Shown piece after piece: positions 60,190 to 64,000 of a stretch of 64,000 nucleotides of DNA (position 1 is its first letter; each line of letters begins with the position of its first letter). Location of the stretch: assembly GCA_963804495.1 (NCBI GenBank), contig CAWDQN010000010.1, forward strand, positions 496,001 through 560,000, given 5' to 3'. The position numbers were made by a program, and so were the translations under genes. The notes beneath the pieces were generated by a model. The model was not told the DNA's origin and ran no database searches. It saw only the letters and a list, made by a program, of their open reading frames with translations. The stretch comes from Rhodovastum sp963804495. Its GTDB lineage: Bacteria > Pseudomonadota > Alphaproteobacteria > Acetobacterales > Acetobacteraceae.

Positions 60190-62472
60190 CCCCTTCGCCC
60201 GCTCCACCTGATGCACTGCGCTGGCTGCCCGCAGCCCGGCAATCACCCGGCTGAGATGTCCAAGGTCACGCACCTCCACATCCACCACCGCCTCGAAGAA
60301 ATCGCTCTGCCGGCTGACCACCCGCAACGACGCGATCGCCCCGTCCTGCTTGGTGATCGCATTGGTGATCTCTCCCAGCGCCGCCGGCTCGTTGCTGGCG
60401 ATCACCGACACCCGCCCGGTATGGCCCTCTCCCTTTTGCTTGGGATCGAAGGCGGCGGGTTCCCAGTCCACGTCGATGAACCGCTCCGGTGTGGCGGCGA
60501 AGCTTTCCAGCGTCGGGCATTCGCGGGTGTGGATGGTCACGCCCTTGCCGGTGGTGACGATGCCGACGATGCGGTCGCCCGGCAGCGGATGGCAGCAGCC
60601 GGCGTAGTGGATCGCCATGCCGGCGACCAGGCCGCTGATCGGCAGCACCTTGCCCCCGCCCGGGCGCGGCGCGCGGGTGGGCAGCGCCGGCAACATGCGC
60701 GGCGCCCGCGCCGCCTGGCGCAGTTCCGGATAGGCGGCGGTGACCACCTCGCGCGCGCCGATATCGCCCTTGCCGACCGCCACGTACAGATCGTCGATGC
60801 TGGCCGCCTTGACCGACTTGAGCGCGCCCTCCAGCACTTTCTCCGCGCCGTCCACCCCCTCCTGGCGGAACGCCTTGGCCAGCGCGGACTTGCCGAAGTC
60901 GCGGTGCTGCTGGCGCTGCTGCTGCTGCACGTAGCGGCGGATGCGCGCGCGCGCCTTGCCGGTGACAACGAACCGCTCCCATTGCGGGCTCGGCGTGCCG
61001 CCGCGCGAGGTCATGATCTCCACCTGATCGCCGTTCTGCAGCTCGTGGCGCAGCGGCAGCAGGCGGCCGTTGATCTTCGCACCCACACAGGTATCGCCGA
61101 CCTGGCTGTGCACGGCGTAGGCGAAATCGACCGGAGTCGCGCCGCGTGGCAGCTGGATCAGCTGGCCCTTCGGCGTGAAGCAGAACACCTGGTCCTGGTA
61201 CAGCTCCAGCCTGGTGTTCTCAAGGAACTCGTCGGGGGTGGAGTTGTCGAGGATTTCCAACAGGTCCTGCACCCAGCGGAAGCGCTGCGCCTCGGCGGTG
61301 CTGGCGTCGTGCTGCTTGTAGATCCAGTGCGCGGCCAGGCCGTTCTCGGCGATGTCGTGCATTTCCGGGGTGCGGATCTGCACCTCGATCTTCTGGTTGC
61401 GCGGCTCGCGCAGCGTGACCCCGGTGTGCACGCTTTGGTAGCCGTTCGGCTTGGGGGTGGAGATGTAGTCCTTGAAGCGGCCGGCGATCACCGGATAGGC
61501 GGCGTGCACCGCGCCGAGGGCGGCGTAGCAGGCCTCGCGCGTCGGCACGACGATGCGAAACGCCATGATGTCCGACAGCTGCTCGAACTGGATGTTACGG
61601 CGCTGCATCTTCTCCCAGATCGAGTAAGGCGATTTCTCCCGCCCCGACACCTCGACCCGGGCAATGCCGGCCTCGTGGCAGATGCGGGCGAGTTCGGCGC
61701 GCACTTCCTCGATCACGTCGGCGCCCTGGCCGCGCAGGAAGTTCAGCCGCGCCTGGATGGTCTCGGAGGCCTCGGGCTCAAGTTGGGCGAAGGACAGCGT
61801 CTGCAGCTCGGTCTTGACCGAGTCCATGCCGATGCGCTCGGCCAGCGGCGCGTAGATGTCCATGGTCTCGCGGGCAATGCGCAGCCGCCGCGCCGGCTGC
61901 TCCACGAAGTGCAGGGTGCGCATGTTGTGCAGCCGGTCGGCCAGCTTGACCAGCAGCACCCGGATGTCGCGGCTCATGGCGAGCACCAGCTTGCGGAAAT
62001 TCTCCGCCTGCTTGGTGCGGTCGGACTGCAGTTCCAGCCGAGTCAGTTTGGTGACGCCGTCCACCAGGCCGGCAATTTCGGGGCCGAAGCGGCGCTCCAG
62101 CTCGGCGCGGGAGATGCCGGTGTCCTCGATCACGTCGTGCAGCAGGGCGGTGGCGATGCTGCCCACGTCGAGCCGGTAGCCAGCGAGGATTTCGGCGACC
62201 GCGACAGGATGGCTGATGTAGGCGTCGCCGTTGTCGCGCTTTTGCTCGCGGTGCGCTTCGGCGGCGAGGTGAAAGGCGGCTTCGACGACGGCGGTGTCGG
62301 CCTTGGGGTCGTAGCTGCGGATGCGGGCGATCAGCCCGGAAATGTCCGGCAAGGTGGCCGGGTCAGGCGTGCGCGGCGGCAGCGGCGCGGCCGGGGGAGG
62401 CGGGCCCGTGCTGGCTCCGTCGGGTCCGGCGGCCGGCGCGCGGTGCCGGACCCAGGCAGCGCCGCCTGTCAT
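60187..62472 (-). CDS. rsh: Bifunctional (p)ppGpp synthetase/hydrolase
   Basis: 761 residues. Domain order: HD hydrolase with LLHDVIEDTGISRAELERRF (about 110-130), synthetase domain with KLADRLHNMRT, FRIVVPTREACYAALG and YQSVHTGVTLREPRNQKIEVQIR (about 180-360), TGS with DFAYAVHSQVGDTCVGAKING (about 440) and a C-terminal ACT domain. HDVIEDT is intact, so hydrolysis is expected; alphaproteobacteria commonly have one such Rsh protein. Its stop comes from element B. It follows rpoZ by six bases in the same transcript direction. Confidence 0.95.
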   Translation of the reverse strand: MTGGAAWVRHRAPAAGPDGASTGPPPPAAPLPPRTPDPATLPDISGLIARIRSYDPKADTAVVEAAFHLAAEAHREQKRDNGDAYISHPVAVAEILAGYRLDVGSIATALLHDVIEDTGISRAELERRFGPEIAGLVDGVTKLTRLELQSDRTKQAENFRKLVLAMSRDIRVLLVKLADRLHNMRTLHFVEQPARRLRIARETMDIYAPLAERIGMDSVKTELQTLSFAQLEPEASETIQARLNFLRGQGADVIEEVRAELARICHEAGIARVEVSGREKSPYSIWEKMQRRNIQFEQLSDIMAFRIVVPTREACYAALGAVHAAYPVIAGRFKDYISTPKPNGYQSVHTGVTLREPRNQKIEVQIRTPEMHDIAENGLAAHWIYKQHDASTAEAQRFRWVQDLLEILDNSTPDEFLENTRLELYQDQVFCFTPKGQLIQLPRGATPVDFAYAVHSQVGDTCVGAKINGRLLPLRHELQNGDQVEIMTSRGGTPSPQWERFVVTGKARARIRRYVQQQQRQQHRDFGKSALAKAFRQEGVDGAEKVLEGALKSVKAASIDDLYVAVGKGDIGAREVVTAAYPELRQAARAPRMLPALPTRAPRPGGGKVLPISGLVAGMAIHYAGCCHPLPGDRIVGIVTTGKGVTIHTRECPTLESFAATPERFIDVDWEPAAFDPKQKGEGHTGRVSVIASNEPAALGEITNAITKQDGAIASLRVVSRQSDFFEAVVDVEVRDLGHLSRVIAGLRAASAVHQVERAKG

Positions 62473-62478
62473 GACATG

Positions 62479-62883
62479 CTACCGGCGGCGGCCGCCAAGC
62501 TCCGCCTCGATGGCCGCCTCGAGATCGTCGGGGGAGAATTCCTCGCCTTCCACCGGCAGTTGCTGCAATTCCTCGTCGGCGGAGATGTCCTGCAGGCCGA
62601 AGATGTTCTGGTCGGTCGGGATGAGGTCGAGCACCTCTTCGTCGGCCGGCTCAGGCTCGGGGGCGCGGGAGAGCGACTTGATCAGGTCCTGCTCCAGCTT
62701 TTCCAACGGGATGGTCTCGTCGGCGATTTCGCGCAGGGCAACGACCGGGTTCTTGTCGTCGTCGCGGTCAAGGGTGATTTCCTCGCCGCGCGAGAGGTTG
62801 CGGGCGCGCTGGGCCGCGAGCAGGACCAGCTCGAAGCGGTTCGGGATCTTCTGAACGCAGTCTTCAACGGTGACGCGCGCCAT
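62479..62883 (-). CDS. rpoZ: RNA polymerase omega subunit
   Basis: 134 residues. The N-terminus MARVTVEDCVQKIPNRFELV and LLAAQRARNLSRGEE is the conserved omega core; KNPVVALREIADETI follows, and the acidic C-terminal tail is typical of the alphaproteobacterial form. Promotes RNA polymerase assembly. Upstream of rsh, the conserved order. Confidence 0.95.
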   Translation of the reverse strand: MARVTVEDCVQKIPNRFELVLLAAQRARNLSRGEEITLDRDDDKNPVVALREIADETIPLEKLEQDLIKSLSRAPEPEPADEEVLDLIPTDQNIFGLQDISADEELQQLPVEGEEFSPDDLEAAIEAELGGRRR

Positions 62884-62994
62884 GCGCTCAACCTCCGGTC
62901 GGCAATACGGGTGATTGCTCTAGATAAGGCTGCGGGGGCGTGAACGCAAGGTGGTGCTGCACAGCAGCATGCGGCGGCGGGCGAAGCGCCGCCG

Positions 62995-63483
62995 TCACAG
63001 CGCCACGACATCCTGCGGTGGCAGGGTCCGCAGCAGCGCTTGCGCGCTGCCCAGGAGTCGCGGATGCCGCCAGTCGGGCGCCACGTCGTGCAGCGGGCGC
63101 AGCACGAAGCCGCGCAGATGCGTCCGCGGGTGCGGCAGCACCGGATCGGGCGCCTCGCGCAGCAGCCCGTTCAGCTCGACGATGTCCAAGTCGAGCACCC
63201 GCGCCGCATTGGCGGCCCCGCGCACCCGGCCGGCGCTGGCCTCGATCGCCTGCAGGCGGGCGAGCAGCTCGGCCGGATCGGCGGTGCCGGCCAGCCGGAC
63301 GATGCCGTTGACATAGTCGGGCTGGCCGGACGGCGGTACCGGCGCGGTGCGGTACCAGGGCGAGACCGCAACGAGACGCAGGCCCGGCACCGCGCGCAGC
63401 GCCTCGACCGCGGCCCGGCAGGTGAAGAGCGGCGAGCGCCCGCTCCGGTCGGGCAGGTTGGCGCCGATGGCAATGAGAATCAG
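62995..63483 (-). CDS. folK: 2-amino-4-hydroxy-6-hydroxymethyldihydropteridine diphosphokinase, probable CTG start
   Basis: 162 residues when begun at CTG 63483. The protein then opens LILIAIGANLPDR, collinear with the MILxxGxNxG start of FolK. A stop lies three codons upstream and no ATG, GTG or TTG occurs before residue 32 except internal codons, while AGGGG sits five bases ahead of the CTG. Later motifs: WYRTAPVPPSGQPDYVNGIV and RVLDLDIVELNG, then LPHPRTHLRGFVLRPL, as in HPPK. Catalyses a pyrophosphate transfer in folate synthesis. ATG-only prediction would truncate the first 31 residues. Confidence 0.83.
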   Translation of the reverse strand: MILIAIGANLPDRSGRSPLFTCRAAVEALRAVPGLRLVAVSPWYRTAPVPPSGQPDYVNGIVRLAGTADPAELLARLQAIEASAGRVRGAANAARVLDLDIVELNGLLREAPDPVLPHPRTHLRGFVLRPLHDVAPDWRHPRLLGSAQALLRTLPPQDVVAL

Positions 63484-63626
63484 GTCAGCCCCTCACGCGG
63501 AAATGAAGCTTTCACCTTCCGGCAACTTCCGGCCTGCACTATCATGTGTCCGCGCCGGAAGCATTTGTTCATCTGGCCCGATTCCATCGTAGCAATCACA
63601 ACCACCGCCAGAAAGGCACGTATCTG

Positions 63627-64000
63627 ATGCATTTCCTTCCCACCGAACGTACCGCATTGTTCATTGACGGCGCTAACCTGTATTCGGCCTCGCGCAATTT
63701 GGGTTTCGATGTGGACTACCGCAATCTTCTCGATTTCTTTCGTAAGAAAACGCATATCATTCGTGCCTATTATTATTCGGCCGTGCTGGAAACCGAGGAA
63801 TATTCACCGCTTAAGCCGCTGACGGACTGGCTGGCCTACAACGGTTATACTTTGGTCACCAAGCCGGCGAAGGAGTTTACCGATTCCACCGGCCGCCGCC
63901 GGGTCAAGGGCAATATGGACATCGAGCTGGCCATCGACATGCTCGAGCTCGCCGACAAGATCGACCATGCGGTGCTGTTCAGCGGCGACTCGGATTTCCG
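63627..64000 (+). CDS. NYN/PIN-like domain protein (LabA/DUF88), cut by window edge
   Basis: 124 codons are inside the window and the frame is open at the right edge. The NYN nuclease fold is indicated by TALFIDGANLYSASRNLGF (residues 8-26, first acidic residue), KGNMDIELAIDMLELAD near 96 and VLFSGDSDF near 115, which carry the other acidic metal ligands. Likely an RNA-directed nuclease; targets unknown. Divergent from folK with about 140 bases between. Codon use is AT-richer than most of the window at the start. Confidence 0.85.
   Translation, partial: MHFLPTERTALFIDGANLYSASRNLGFDVDYRNLLDFFRKKTHIIRAYYYSAVLETEEYSPLKPLTDWLAYNGYTLVTKPAKEFTDSTGRRRVKGNMDIELAIDMLELADKIDHAVLFSGDSDF

Overview
The window is GC-rich chromosomal DNA from an alphaproteobacterium, most likely a member of the Rhodospirillales/Acetobacteraceae. 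I infer this from gene order and gene types (purM / CDP-alcohol transferase / permease / hdaA / ppk / ppx, rnd, aspS; ftsB-pdhA-pdhB-pdhC-lpd-lipA-coq10; folK, rpoZ, rsh; lipoyl domain fused to the pyruvate dehydrogenase E1-beta subunit; EipB/DUF1849) and from a dense family of GC-rich palindromic intergenic repeats. No database search was possible, so the genus is unknown. I see no rRNA, tRNA, CRISPR array or intact insertion sequence.

Layout. 0-12 kb is core: purM (cut by the left edge), phospholipid synthase, permease, HdaA, polyphosphate kinase and exopolyphosphatase, then RNase D, CorA-type transporter, AspRS and EipB. 12-20 kb holds an S10 carboxypeptidase, an RND efflux pair, a DUF3574 protein and two related small membrane proteins built from a repeated module. 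20-30 kb is metabolic: acyl-CoA synthetase, fatty-acid desaturase, glucose-6-phosphate dehydrogenase, a ParM-like actin fused in frame to a Uma2 ORF, and two tandem gamma-glutamyltransferase paralogs. 30-38 kb is ftsB plus the pyruvate dehydrogenase/lipoate block with a GNAT gene inserted between E2 and E3. 38-45.5 kb is accessory: threonine aldolase, TetR-EmrAB-type efflux with a visible operator, and two methyltransferase genes of foreign look, each bracketed by imperfect direct repeats. 45.5-53.4 kb returns to core (CinA C-terminal amidase, PgpA, Slt, DapA, SmpB, a sulfatase, a glycine-zipper lipoprotein, Rap1a/Tai-like), but three genes here carry single-base +1 frameshifts. 53.4-60 kb has a HutF-like amidohydrolase with several altered active-site residues, divergent from a tight operon of an orphan molybdenum hydroxylase large subunit, a type II NADH dehydrogenase-like flavoprotein and an OprB-type porin. 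60-64 kb holds the stringent-response enzyme Rsh, RpoZ, FolK (apparently with a CTG start) and the start of a NYN-domain gene.

The most unusual material is non-coding. A dispersed repeat made of two nested hairpins ending in CTTAAG or CCTAAGG occurs at nine loci, mostly at the 3' ends of convergent genes, where it supplies stop codons and even protein tails. At 39.25-39.47 kb and 59.98-60.19 kb two copies face each other around a very long hairpin (68 bp perfect in the first case). The two hairpins share a core sequence, but their outer arms differ and yet remain self-complementary. I see no published system that I can name for this, and it is my leading candidate for something undescribed.
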